Source: Ostrinia nubilalis (taxonomy: Eukaryota > Arthropoda > Insecta > Lepidoptera > Crambidae). From it: a stretch of DNA of 64,000 nt. The stretch spans positions 808,501 to 872,500 of the forward strand of contig NC_087105.1 in the NCBI RefSeq assembly GCF_963855985.1. The letters run 5' to 3'. Below, in pieces: positions 1 through 11,606 of this stretch. Under the pieces are notes generated by a model. That model was not told the origin of the DNA and searched no databases. It saw nothing but the letters and a program-made list of their open reading frames with translations. Positions within the stretch are counted from its first letter, which is position 1. Each line of letters starts with the position of its first letter. Made by a program: the position numbers and the translations under genes.

Positions 1-73
1 AAGCTTAATCTATCATCAGATTAAGCATAGATTTTAGTGCAAATACAGTAGCCACGTGACGTGCGCACGCGAC

Positions 74-350
74 GTTCTGATACAATGTTACCAGAGTGAA
101 CAAATGAGTAGGTCATCTTCATAGAAACGCCCGAGCGCGGTTTGTATGTGAGCGCGCCAATACGTATGCGGCGCGCACGCACACACTGACAAAATTCGGG
201 GCACCTCATGACGACCTCCCCGCTAATCCACGCTAAATTTTGTCAGTGTGTGCGTGCGCGCCGCATACGTATTGGCGCGCTCACATACAAACCGCGCTCG
301 GGCGTTTTTATGAAGATGATCTACTCATTTGTATTTACTCTGATGTTACT
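74..350. mobile_element. Foldback MITE
   Basis: Arms about 74-197 and 234-350 are inverted copies (AAATTTTGTCAGTGTGTGCG ... AAACCGCGCTCGGGCGTTT) with a short unique centre. It lies in the last visible intron of the phospholipase B-like gene. No coding capacity; the two ORF-like frames here are mirror images of each other. Confidence 0.8.
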
Positions 351-466
351 GACACGCCCGGCGCTCACCGTGCGCCAATGTGAATTTTTATCTCCACGCC
401 CACCGCGCCCGTCGTGTCAAAGTAAACAACTTTATCTCTACACGCATAAGGACTAAGTTGGCTTAC

Positions 467-540
467 AAGTCAGCAGCCTCCGTGTAGCCCGGCATTTGCT
501 CCACGACCCACAGCAGGCCCGGCTTGACCACGCCCACCGT
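467..540 (-). pseudogene. Partial tandem copy of phospholipase B-like exon 9
   Basis: This stretch repeats the 3' end of the exon at 603-719 together with its donor (GACTT/GTAAGC) and about 40 bases of intron, at a spacing of 136 bases. The copy keeps the codons for KPGLLWVVEQMPGYTEAADL with a few substitutions. It lacks the 5' half of the exon and any good splice acceptor, so it is probably not used. Confidence 0.75.
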
Positions 541-602
541 GTGTCACGTGCCAATATAAACACAACTTTATCTCTACACGCATAAGGACTAAGTTCGCTT
601 AC

Positions 603-3600
603 AAGTCAGCAGCCTCCGTGTAGCCCGGCAGTTGCTCTACGACCCATAGTAGGCCCGGCTTGATCACGCCCGCGGCCCGTGACGTGCGCGGCTTGAACTT
701 TTTGTAGTCCACTATGTACCTGATTGCAATAGTATAAGTACATAATATGAGATGCAGTATTTAAAGCCGGGTCCAGACCAGTGTAATTATTATTAATGTT
801 TAGTGTAACCCGAATTTTACGGCACTACGAGCATTAAATATAATATGTAAAGTGCTGCCCATACTATTTCCACTACATATTATTACACGATACATTTCAT
901 TACGCGTTACACTCGTCTGGACCCGGCTTAAAAGGTTTATTCGATTTTAAAGATTTGATGCGTTCAGCGGTTAGTTCAAGAACGCAACCCGCATATTATG
1001 CATGAACAACATTGTCGATTTCTATGCATTTTATATTCATGCAATATGACTATTCGTCTGCTCGTTTGCCTCCTGTCACATAAAAAAAAATATATACGGG
1101 CACCAAGCAGAGAAAGCAAACCGCACCGCTGAAAGATGGCCTTGTCACGAACTCACGACCGCTGACAGATTGTCTTACCCGTGACAATGTTCATCATACA
1201 TGATGCGGGCTGCGTAAGCTGCGTTCACTTAGGCGTAACCACAGAAAGTATCCAGTGTTTCATATCCTTTAACCACCTCGAATGTGGCACGTCCTTTCCG
1301 TACACGCTACATGATTTCAAGGGCTCGTACGCACCACTGGTTGTTGTAGGTGCCGCTGTTGTGCTTGCGGAAAAGCTGCACCCAGTCGGCGCCCGACCGC
1401 GCCAGCCGGTTGGCCACCATCGCGCGCGCGTACTCCAGGACCTAGGCAAAACAACCCGTTATTTTTCGCTATATTTGCCACATAACGCTATGTTGCAGCA
1501 CTTGAGATATTACACTGTTACTGCGTTATACCTAAGGCTATTATGTTACGTTATACTTCAGCTTCCACTAGGTATCACGACACGATGCGCAAAGAAAGTT
1601 GAGGCCATCAAAACATTTTTTTTATAAGCTGTCTGCGCTGACGTCTTGGGTAGTTGAACTGACAAGACAATTGCTTTCTGTCTCGCTTGCAGACATTTAA
1701 CAAGAGGTAGGTAAAGCCCGGTCCGTGAGCACGTAGAATTTTGTCCAATGACCCCTAGCTACCTATCCTTATCGCTCGCGCGTAATTATATTGCTGTCGC
1801 GACTGTGCGACGCGCGCCCGCAGTGAGTGTGCGAGCGCGATAGCAACATAATTACGCGCGAGCAATAAGGATGGGTAGCTTGGGGTCATTGGACAAAATT
1901 CTACGTGCTCACGGACCAGACTATAGTATAGTATGTGTGTCTGTATTCAAATATTACATTGACCTGTAAATCTGTAACAGTGAAGCTAGCTCAACAGTCA
2001 TCTGTCATCATCAGGCGCAGTGTAAACATGTCCAAGGATATTTATTTATTTGTTTATTATCTCACCTGTCCGACGGGGTGCACGTGGCGGAAGAGCGTGC
2101 GGTTGCTGTTGCCGATGGTGGTCTCGGCCGCCACCAGCCCCGACGACAGGATGTAGAAGTCGTCTGTGGACTGAAGACCACATTATTGTCTATGGCACGT
2201 ATGCTACGGCGTTAAAGAATGAAGAAGACGCGCCCCACCATTCTTCCGCTAATGTTTGAGCGTTATCGGTACACGCTAAATTATCCATGAGTGCACACGC
2301 ACACTACAATAATGACGCTCGGATTGGTCAGATCAAATTCCCCGCACCCCGCGCTTCCCTCGACCAAAAATTGATAGGATATACAGGGTGGAAACGATAA
2401 GTGATCTCACTCGATTTTTTCTAAACTATACAAGATATCAATAAACTAGTTACTGATCCTGAAAGTGCTTCATGAGCTCTATCAAACGGTATTAATAATA
2501 GGTTACAGAATAAGCTCTATCTATCCAAAAAATCAATGTTTCCACCCTGTAGATAGGTAGGAATCGTGGATGAAACGGGCTATACATAATATTCTGTAAA
2601 ACAATTTACAAGTTTGTGATTGGTTCAAATATTGAAATTCGAATCATCGATATGATAATTTCAAAATAGATACCCGTCCCCACCCGACCGTAAATCTAAT
2701 AGCTCATATTAGCTTTGGCGCAGACCACCGATTTTTTGTTGGCCGATAGTTGAGTCGGGCTGTTGATCAGTATGAACATGTATGGAAGTGCGCACCTACA
2801 CCGATTTGGTATCGGCCGATTCTTCATACAAATTAGAATCTGGCCCAATTATCGGCCAACTAAAAATCAGTGGTCTGCGCCTAGGCTTATGCCTTATCGC
2901 AGTGCAAGTCGACCCATCGGCATTTTGGCCTCCCTCTTTCCTTAGTTAGAGAGATGCCACACGGTCGTTGACATTGCGGGCGTTGCCGCTCCGTTGTTCT
3001 AGATAAATCTGACGTCAACGCCCTTGTGGCATCTCTCTTATTCCTCCATCCACCAAAACTTCATCATTTCATGATCACTTACCTGCACAAAAGCAGGGTA
3101 GGACGACAGTGACATCTTGTATCCCGGAATGAGCTCATTACTTCCGGGCGCTATCCGGTATTTTAGCACGTACATCTTTTGGAAGCGCAGCATTGACTGG
3201 TAGCTGGGAAAATAAAGCTTTATCAACATTTCATTCCAAATAATAACTATAATAGTAAGTCTGAATTGGACCGCACCAACTTAATTAAAAGAAGTTGTAA
3301 TCTATTCGAATACTTGCAACATAAATAAATTTTATGATTTTTTTTTATTTTATGACCCAAGTCTTCATTACCCTGTCTTGTACCGCGTGAAGACACAGGT
3401 TGGCCGGGTTTTAATTGCCTTGTGTCATGTGACTTGCGAGATTTCAGGTCGGTCATGTGTTCATTACCCTGTACAAACTTGCAAGACCGTCGACCTGTGT
3501 CGACGCAGATGTTCATTGCTCTGTACCGCGTGTTTTGCGAGACATAAAAGTCGGCTAATGTTCACATATCTGTGCCGCGTACCTGTTAGATGTACAGGTG

Positions 3601-6535
3601 AAGCAAATGCTGTGTACCATTGGTTTGAAAGACAGGTAAACCAGATGTTCACTAACCTGTCATCTATGATCTGCGCGACGTACGGGTCGACGCAAATGTT
3701 CATTGCCCTGTATCATAGATTTGAGACACAGGTCAACTAGACGTTCACTTACTAGTTCCACGTGACCTACACATACTGGTCGACACAGGTGCCCTACACC
3801 CTGTAACACATGACTTAAGAGACATCCAGGTCGGGTATCCACTCACCAGTTCCACGTCACATGCTACACATAGATCCACGGCAGGTGTTCAATGCCCAGT
3901 ACCGCGTGACTTGCGATACATTCAGATCGAGTGCTCACTCACCTGTTCCAAGTGACCTGCGACACGTACAGGTCGAACTCGAAGCAGGTGTTCATTGCCC
4001 TGTAACATACATCCTGGCCGGGTGTCCACTGACCTGTTCCACGTGACCTGCGACACGTAGAGGTCGGACAGGTCGGGCAGCAGCTTGACGAGCCCCGAGC
4101 AGTGCTCCGGGAACAGGAAGCCCTCGGGCGTATCCGGAGGCATCGTCAGCGCGAACGCCAGCTCGTCCAGGTCGCCCAGCATGTTTATCCATCTGGAAAT
4201 TAAAATTCTTTATTAGTAGGTATATGAGGACATTTTCACTTTGCTTTACTGCAACTTCATCGACTGGTGCTGAGAAAATTGGCAAAAGAATCTCAATCGC
4301 CAATTAAACTTTCATCCGATTCTTAATATTTTTTTCAATAGGGTTGTAAAAAAATAGATTGTGTATGTAGAGTGCTGATAGACGTACTGGGCGGCGCACA
4401 GCTCGTAGAGCTGATGGCCACTGGGGCAGAAAAGTTCTCGATAGGCAACCTAACTACGTGGGCAAACAATCCAAGTAAGGCTAAGAACTCACAGCGTGAT
4501 TTTCCCCCTCACCCGCGGCGGTTATGGAATTGCGGTTTTATTTCAAAACTCACGGGAGCGGTTATTCTAAGTACTCACGGCGCGGGTGAAAATTGCGCCA
4601 TTAGCCTAAAGGTCGGAAACGTCGCCGAATTTCGTAATAAGAGTTGTTATCTTTAAATACTCACATTATGTCTCTGACAGTAAGAAGCTGGTAGGGGTCA
4701 CTGGTAGCCTCATTATACCCAATCGCTAGACCTTCCAGCTGAATGTAGTACAGTTTCATCTGCAACAGTTTGAATATGAAATATTTACAAAAGAAGATAT
4801 TTATTTTTACCTACTCTATATCAACTTGTTCTAAAATTAGGTTTAGGTAAATATGTATAAACAAAGGATTCCTCTTTTCAGAATAGAGATACCAATATGT
4901 GAGTCAAAGCTTCATGATAAACAATGTTTTCCTCATAAATAACACTTCCTTTGTTTATATTATACTAGCTTTCCGCCCGCGGCTTCGCCCGCGTGGAATT
5001 TTGTCTGTCACAGAAAAACTTTATCGCGCGCGTCCCTGTTTCAAAAACCGGGATAAAAAATATCCTATGTTCTTTCCCGGGACTCAAACTATCTCTATGC
5101 CAAATTTCATCAAAATCGGTTGCGAGGTTTAAGCGGGAAAGCGTAACAGACAGACAGACAGACAGAGTTACTTTCGCATTTATAATATTAGTTGGGATGC
5201 TGATGGCAACCAGTATTAATTAATTATAGTAACTTTTAATATGCTATTGTTTAAAAAAAAAAGTTGTTAATTTCTTTTTTTCACTTGCCTGATACCAGTA
5301 AGCATCATTAGGGTGCTGGGACACCATGGAGGCGATGTAAGCCTCATTCTTATCCACAAACTCCTCAATGAGGCCGCAGATGTCTGTCTTATTGTAGCAA
5401 TACCTATAACAAATATTGAATTGTGGAACACATGTGCCATAATTGACCCACATAATGTAGGTCAATATTTAAATTGTTTAATTATATTATTAATCATAAC
5501 AAATTATTATTTAATAAATGCAACTTTTGACATCAATTTTGAGAATTATTTTTAATAATGATATTAAAGACCTGATCTCCGTCCACAGTCCACACTCAAC
5601 AATACATGCAAAAGTGGCTCAGTCTGCTGTTCTTTAAACATAAATTTTATTTTGTTGATCTTATACACATTGTAAGTTTATAACTATTATATGAATTTTA
5701 ACTATATTATAGACAGAGTTTAATATTTTGAGATCAAGGGTTTAATAAACAGGTCTGCCTCCATACCCTTTCAAGACATTCTGCCAGTGCATCCAGATGA
5801 GGTCCCGCGTGAGGAAGCCCTCCAGGTAGCCGGCCGCGTAAGCCTGCTGCTCGTCACTCGAGTCCCCTGACGTGTGCAACTCTAGGAAGGCCCAGCTAAA
5901 ATGTTGTTAACAAAACATTCAATAAGTTTTTAATTACAAAAATTTAAGAATAAGCACAATACTTTTAAAAAGGTAGGTACTTGCAGGTTTAAATGGCATA
6001 TGATTAAAAGTATTGTTTTTAACTACTTAAATGTTATTCTGAGCCTTGTTACGTCTTGTTTGAATAGTGTAATTGGTACTACCGTTCTATTCATGAATAA
6101 ATAAATAAATTATGTGATAGATAAACAAAGTCTATGTGTGATATGACCTATCCTATTTTAAAACTAATATTATTGAGATCTTTCCTTCCAATTTAAATCA
6201 TCATGTTTACATTATTAAACACAGCTGTTTTACTTTAGTTCCTTGTTAATAAATGGCTTTTTGTGCCACTGATAATAATTATCAGGATGATGGTAGTAGG
6301 CGGTCAATATTAATATTGTAGGTAGCTGTAGATAAAGAAAAATAACGAACCCAGTGCTGTTGATTTCGTTGCTGTATGTAGCCTTTGCGACGTGAACATC
6401 CGGGATGTCCGCGAAATAATCAGTCACGGTTATCTCAGCTTTGTTGCCCACCCAAGTCACATACCCATATTTACTTTCCGTGCCAATAAATAAAGCAAAA
6501 ATACAAAACAAAAAACATTTCAATGAACCACCCAT
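603..6535 (-). CDS. Phospholipase B-like protein (PLBD/lamina ancestor family), 3' part missing at window edge
   Basis: Secreted or lysosomal N-terminal-nucleophile hydrolase family. Exons in gene order: 6351-6535, 5767-5895, 5289-5403, 4665-4759, 4034-4192, 3083-3203, 2066-2170, 1335-1441 and 603-719; phases agree at every junction, giving about 377 residues of a family usually near 550. The start is ATG at 6535 (MGGSLKCF), followed by a signal peptide (FLFCIFALFIG). Family landmarks seen across junctions are STGWAFLELHTSG, AYAAGYLEGFLTRDLIW, IINDMLGD-like IWINMLGDLDELA, EHCSGLVKLLPD, WNSYQSMLRF, DDFYILSSGLVAAETTIGN, YNNQWYIVDYKKF and LLWVVEQLPGYTEAADL. In the family, the Cys of the HCS motif is thought to be the autoprocessing nucleophile; it is present. 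The ATG is an in-frame choice over an upstream GTG. Intron 3 has a GC donor (CAG/GCAAGT). The last exons should lie left of base 1. Family call is strong; PLBD1 versus PLBD2 is not resolved. Confidence 0.9.
1714..1923. mobile_element. Family A MITE copy
   Basis: About 210 bases, termini GTGAGCACGTAGAATTTTGT inverted at the right, centre with GCGCGAGCGATAAGGA arms. TA on both sides. In a phospholipase intron. Confidence 0.85.
2382..2551. mobile_element. Short inverted-terminal element (TACAGGGTGGAAAC)
   Basis: 170 bases with perfect 14-base inverted ends TACAGGGTGGAAAC and GTTTCCACCCTGTA. Noncoding. Confidence 0.7.
2717..2881. mobile_element. Family E foldback MITE (GGCGCAGACCACCGATTTTT)
   Basis: 165 bases. 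Ends GGCGCAGACCACCGATTTTT and AAAAATCAGTGGTCTGCGCC are inverted. Related to the copy at 23767-23935, sharing TTGATCAGTATG and CGATTCTTCATACAAATTA. Confidence 0.8.
2948..3039. repeat. Small foldback (AGAGAGATGCCAC)
   Basis: AGAGAGATGCCAC at the left is mirrored by GTGGCATCTCTCT at the right, with GGGCGTTG/CAACGCCC inside. About 92 bases, immediately next to phospholipase exon 6. Confidence 0.6.
3366..4033 (-). repeat. Decayed minisatellite derived from phospholipase exon 5 and its splice donor
   Basis: About ten to twelve irregular units of roughly 45-60 bases run through the intron. Recurring words are GTTCATTGCCCTGTA, CCGCGTGACTTGCGA and ACAGGTCG. The unit nearest the exon matches the exon 5 end and donor (ACCTGTTCCACGTGACCTGCGACACGTA on the plus strand, exon boundary at 4034). 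Units diverge with distance, so the array looks like an old expansion of the exon 5 boundary. Confidence 0.7.
4477..4660. repeat. Relative of the 47664-47990 MITE
   Basis: Shares CTAAGAACTCACAGCGTGAT, GCGGTTTTATTTCAAAACTC and the final GCGCGGGTGAAAATTGCGCC with the atl-intron element, but is shorter. In phospholipase intron 4. Confidence 0.65.
4968..5198 (+). repeat. Non-LTR/SINE element fragment
   Basis: Begins ACTAGCTTTCCGCCCGCGGC, contains CCAAATTTCATCAAAATCGG and a CAGACAGACAGACAGACAGA run, and ends TTTATAATATTAGT. This is the standard 3' structure of lepidopteran RTE-derived SINEs. Confidence 0.75.
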
Positions 6536-6544
6536 GTCGACCAC

Positions 6545-7095
6545 TCTTGCTGAGAAATCACTGGGTAATGAAGCCTCTAATGAGCGCGCGAATGAGTAAT
6601 TGCAACTTAATTAACATTTATCACAATTAAATAAGGCCGCAAGTGAATAAATATAGATATTACTAATCAAAACAACTTTTGAAAACAAACGGGGCAGTGA
6701 CTTCCGTTTTGACGAGTAGTGAACTGTCAAATTGAAGTGACACTAATGACATCAATAAATAGTGTTACGATTGTAAAAAAAAAACCAATTAGAAGTAAAA
6801 GGAAAAAAGTTAAAGAACATTTAGGTATCTCCTTTTTCAGGAATCCGACTTGTTTCAAGAAACGAATTTTGAAAGATGGACATTACTTCCGCTAAACTTC
6901 AATAACCCTTTCCATATAAAATGCAACTCCGCTTGAGATAGCTCTCATAGGAAGTATCATGTTTTTATTATTCTGATAATGATATTGATGATGATTGATA
7001 AATAACTTCACTTAGGAAAAACTCAACAGTCTTTATTTGTACTAGAATTTGCTCTACAATTCAATCTCAGGTCCAAACAGGGTAACAAAACAGGT
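6545..7095. other. Intergenic: 5' flank of phospholipase B-like gene and 3' flank of FASTKD gene
   Basis: AT-rich 550-base interval between the start of the phospholipase gene and the stop of the FASTKD gene, both on the minus strand. It should hold the promoter and 5' UTR of the former and the 3' UTR of the latter. I see no ORF of interest and no clear TATA box. Confidence 0.5.
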
Positions 7096-10000
7096 TCAAG
7101 TTGCAGTGAGCTTCATGCCGATCTCCCCGCACTTGTAAGCCACTTCCCGCACGAGATACGGCGCGCGTTCGTGAGCCGGTGCAGTCATCCATTCGTGCAC
7201 GTTGACGCCCACCGCGACGTAACCCAACTTCTCCACTATATCGAGTATGAGTCGGAAGGTGCCGCGGAGGCGGTTGCTGTTCATTGAAAAACAACCCGGG
7301 CTGAAGTTCATTATGCAGACGCTGAAAGAAAAGTTTATGAAAAAAATTTTTATTTTAAAATTGGGGCTGGCTAGGTAATCTTTTTTAAAGCGCGGTCTGT
7401 GAGCACGTAGAATTTTGTCCAATGACCCCATCCTTATCGCTCGCGCGTAATTATATTGCTGTCGCGACTGTGCGACTGGCACCCGCAGTGAGAATTACGC
7501 GCGAGCGATAAGGATGGGTAGCTTGGGGTCATTGGACAAAATTCTACGTGCTCACAGACCAGACTATAGCGTCCTTTACGTTATGGCGCAAGTACACTAT
7601 GCGGGAAATTGGACAAGACGTAATAGTGTGAACACCATCTCGGTTACTTTCTCCTTCGACACGTGCGTCGCCCATACTTCGGTGTGCGGGCTAGCGCTTC
7701 GACTTGGACAATTTTCCGCATAGTGTGCTTGCGCCATCACATTATGTTGTAAAGCACTTACACAATTGCACCTTGGGGTATGCTCAGTTCTTTAATCGGC
7801 ACTTTATTGACGAAACCCGCTGGGACAGTGAGCTTCATAGGGTACCCGCCTTTCAGACACGTTACTACATCTGAAATGCAAGAGAATTATGATTAGAAAA
7901 TTGAGTTCTTTTATAGTCTGGCTCGCACACTCACTGCGGGCGCGCGTCGCACAGTCGCGACAGCAATATAATTACGCGCGAGCGATAAGGATGGGTAGCT
8001 AGGGGTCATTGGACAAAATTCTACGTGCTCACGGACCGAGCTTTGGTAAAACTCGAGAAAAAGAAACAATAGTAACTATCAATCAATGTTTTACAATGCA
8101 ATATTCATTTATATTCATCTGCTTTTATACTTTTGAAGAAATGAATAGGAATAAATACCTGCTACAATTCCATTCGGCAGCACCACATGCTTGGCCACAA
8201 ACTCCCTCCCGCCTAATCCTCTCGCTAGATGTTCCTCCAGCTGCTCCGTCAAGCTGTGCACCGGGTACAGAGCCTTCGCCCTCTCCAGCGTCTCAGGAGG
8301 CATCGAATACTCCCGACTATGGAAGCACTTCACAGCCTCATGCAGGGTCAGCAGCTGCAGGTAATCCAGCGTATTATTCTCCCGGGACAAATAATCTTTT
8401 AAAAACTCCTTTGAAAACACCCTTTCGAGCACCCTATCTTCGTAGTGACCTAGCGAAGCCAGTTCTAAGCAGAGTTTCGTCCAAGGCAGCGCGAAGTTCT
8501 TGCCGTCGAGGACTGGGTTTAGAGAGATCTGCTTTCGGAGCACGTCCCACTGGTCGGGGTTGGGTCTGTAGTTGTTGTTGGACAAGCAGTTGATGAAGCC
8601 GAAGAGGATGTTGGTGCGCGCTTTGGAGAGTATTGTGGGGTCCGACGAGGCTAGCTGGCAGAGGTACTCGACCAAGCCTAGGTGGGTGTGCGCCTGTAAA
8701 GAATAAAAATAGATGTTATTGAGTTTAAAATGTTTTTGTGGCATACTTGATTGACCTATGAAACACACTCACGAGTCTAGACAGTACTCTGGCCAGCAGC
8801 AAGCTCCTCTCAAAGTCAATTTTGTTCTGTACAACATAGTTTGCCAACGCGTCCATCAGCTGCTCGTGGTAATACTCAGGGTGCTTCTCCAGCACGCGGC
8901 CTTTGATCCTCGCAGCCGTCCGCAGCACATCGTCATACGTCAGCTCGTGCACACGCTGCGTCAAGATGTCGCAGCATATGTGCAGCAGCTGAACTCTGGT
9001 CGGGAACACCTCCTCGGTGCAGTTCACCTGACACAGCGACCATATTATCGACTTAGCGTTCTGCGCGTTTATCTGCTGGTCATGCAGCAACAGTCCTGTC
9101 ACTATGTTGTTGATACACCGGTCTGGGAGGTCGTGGTTGCAGCAGTATGATAGCATATCCCTCAAAAGAGGCAAATCTTCATTGTCCAGTTCAAGAGGAA
9201 GTCGTATTTGAAAGGCAAGGGGTAGTGCCAGTTTTAGCGCGTCTACCAAGTGGTTCTTACAATCGTATCGATTTAGGAGAAAGTCTAGGAACATGATCTG
9301 GCGGACGTTGATGAAGTTGATGTTATATCGGATGAGCTGCAGCATGGTCTGAAGGATGAGCGAGTCGACGGGCACCTTCAGGTAAGAGAGGACTTTTGTC
9401 GCTTCGATAGCCTCGTTGATTTCAAGAGCCCGCGCGTGCTTTTTGAAGTTCTGACAGAGAACGCTAAACGCTGGGTTCTTTATAATGCTTTGGGTGTCTT
9501 GGTCCATTCTGAAGGAAGAGAAAAGTAAGTTGTTATAATTTGAACTACTTTGAGAGTTAAACCTTGTATCATGTTAAAGAACAATAAAGACGAGGATGCG
9601 TGCTCTTTAGGGATGCTAAAGACTATCTTCAAATACCAAGTCATGCCATAAAAGAGTGGCATCGAGGCTGTCACCTTTGACGCCTAGCATAAAAACTTGG
9701 AAAATGTTAAGCTGAGAATATCGCATAGTGTGGTGGTCTCTAAAAACCCAGATAATTCACGTAACTCCTTGCTCCCTTCGTAGCCATATGAGTTTTCGCA
9801 ACGGTATTTTCCGATGAAAAGGAAGAAGCCTTCTGACTTATTGCTGCTGTGAAGTGCTGTGGTAACTTACTTGCCCGCCTTCTGCAGCTCGAACAAGCTG
9901 CGCAGGGCTTGCAGCATGTGTTTGTGCGTCATCACGTTGAGGTGCGTCTGCACTGCCGCCAGCAGCTCGGCAGCTGTGGGCGCCGTCTTTAGGCGGGACA

Positions 10001-10513
10001 TCACCGCGTCTGGAGACTTGGCGCGCGTTACTTCTGTTACTGAAAAATTAGTAATTCTTTGCAAGTCTTAGGGCCGGCACACACCGCATGTTTTTTCAAG
10101 CACTGTCGACGCGCTTTTTACGGAATGCACTATGTACGCGATGTTTTAGCCGCGCAGCAAACGCGCGTTGAAAGCACCAAAAAAATGTTTAACTATAATT
10201 CCTTAATAATGATAAAAGATGGGCACACAAATAAATTAACTTGTTTTGCAATGAATAGCATCACATGTTTTTCTTTACGGACTGTAAAAAAAAGAAAAGG
10301 CAATTGAAAATTTTAGGTACTGTTATTACTGACAAATTCACAATATTTTTTCTTATATTTTAATGAAGGAGTAGAATTTAGCTTTGCTCCAAGCTAATGA
10401 AAAATAAAAAGGTCTTTACCTGTTGTTGACAAGCTCCGCGACTTGATGGCGGCGCGGCCGAGCGGCCCGCCTCGCAGCACGTTCTGCCACACGCTCTTCA
10501 GCAGCAACGTCAT
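7096..10513 (-). CDS. FAST kinase domain-containing mitochondrial protein with C-terminal RAP domain (FASTKD, FASTKD4-like in size)
   Basis: FASTKD proteins are mitochondrial RNA-binding factors that control processing and stability of mitochondrial transcripts. Exons in gene order: 10420-10513, 9871-10039, 8773-9508, 8159-8693, 7762-7870 and 7096-7321; they sum to 1869 bases, 622 residues plus stop, with consistent phases. The start at 10513 gives MTLLLKSVWQNVL followed by an Arg/Ser-rich stretch, a plausible mitochondrial presequence. The middle is a helical array (FAST_1/FAST_2 region). The last exon encodes a RAP domain: LRGTFRLILDIVEKLGYVAV, then HEWM, ERAPYLVREVAYKCGEIGMK. A 5' UTR acceptor lies just upstream (10518/10519). 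Length fits FASTKD4 (about 630), but the subfamily is not certain. The introns carry MITEs at 7388-7565, 7582-7738 and 7912-8044. Confidence 0.88.
7388..7565. mobile_element. Family A MITE copy
   Basis: About 178 bases, with the GAGCACGTAGAATTTTGTCC ends inverted at the two sides and a shortened centre. In the last FASTKD intron. Confidence 0.85.
7582..7738. mobile_element. Family C foldback MITE (TATGGCGCAAGTACACTATG)
   Basis: TATGGCGCAAGTACACTATG at the left is mirrored by CATAGTGTGCTTGCGCCAT at the right. A relative is at 25753-26083. It abuts the family A copy at 7388-7565. Confidence 0.75.
7912..8044. mobile_element. Family A MITE copy lacking most of the left arm
   Basis: The right arm is complete (GCGCGAGCGATAAGGATGGG to GTGCTCACGGACCG), the left arm is reduced to TAGTCTGGCTCG. 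In a FASTKD intron. Confidence 0.8.
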
Positions 10514-10518
10514 GATGT

Positions 10519-11606
10519 CTGGAAAATACTCTTTGCCGTACAACAGTAAACGGAGACCTAACATCCCTCTGTAGACCAGTTGTTACAATACCACTTGCAT
10601 TCCAATTCCTATTTGTGTACTACATAGTACAGTGTCTTATTGGAATATTTTCAGTCATAAACTTACAACTTTGGTCTAATTTGAGGTTGTTTTTATGATA
10701 CTAGAATTTATCTTGAATTAAAGGTTATGTTAGATCTTCATTTATTTAACTTTGATTGCTGACGGCAATGATTTATTATGCAGTAACAGAATAAATCCGT
10801 CTTTTACTTAATAAACATCTAAATATTTACCTTGTAACTGAGCAATGTTTATAGTTAATAAGTAAAATATATAAAAATATAAAACACAGACAAAATATAA
10901 CAAATAGTCCTGCTGTAAAAACTTAACAACTGAGACTGACTTTCTCTTTACATTATTCACTTTTAAAATGCGGCTTAACAATTTGAATTATTAAATTTTT
11001 CGGCGAATTTATTAGACTTTGTAACATCCACAGATATGGATTAGAGGTAACATCTGTCGATCAGCTGCTTTTGACAAGTTTCTGTCAAATTATTTCGAAA
11101 AGAAGTTTAGTTCAGAAAAGTATGAAAATACATGAACACGAAATAATTTAGCAACCATTTAGCAATATTGTTTTTTGCCAATAATTAATAATTATTTTTA
11201 TAAAATTAAATACTTTTCTTAAAACGCTGGATGCTGGTGATGAAACGCCAATGGTAGCGGTGCGTTCAAAACATGGTTCAAAACTTACCGATAATTAATT
11301 AATGGAAAAGTAAGAATGGTTCATTAAAAATATTTAACTGTTTTGTTATTTGCCAAAGTAACAATGTACAAATGAACAACAAACTATAAAATAAAATAAA
11401 TCAATCATGAATCTATTGTGAAAAAAATCAGTCAAGTATAAGATTCGGAACGACCGCTAAGCTGTCACCACTGTCCTGTCACTGTCAATCAGTGTTTTTT
11501 TTGTTGTGTACTTGTGTTGATTCGTAAATTGTTATAAATAATTCTTCTATTTGTTTCTGATTGAAACAGACCGTAAACACCAGTAAATTATTTGGTAAAA
11601 TTAACC
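10519..11606. promoter_or_regulatory. Head-to-head intergenic region, probable bidirectional promoter
   Basis: The FASTKD gene (minus) and the FKBP-like gene (plus) start about 1.1 kb apart and face away from each other. A FASTKD 5' UTR acceptor sits at 10519, so its transcription start must lie further right, leaving little more than several hundred bases shared by both genes. The region is AT-rich; I see no unambiguous TATA or initiator. Confidence 0.5.

Noticed and set aside
21..456. Two similar short ORFs on opposite strands
   Set aside because: They are the two arms of one foldback MITE.
1225..1449. 74-codon minus frame rich in Arg and Thr
   Set aside because: Wrong frame of phospholipase exon 8; the other frame gives the conserved VLEYARAMVANRLA.
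6536..6544. Upstream GTG start for the phospholipase gene
   Set aside because: Eukaryotic initiation favours the ATG at 6535, which directly precedes the signal peptide.
8009..8593. 194-codon plus-strand open frame
   Set aside because: Antisense to the FASTKD exon at 8159-8693 and partly inside a MITE.
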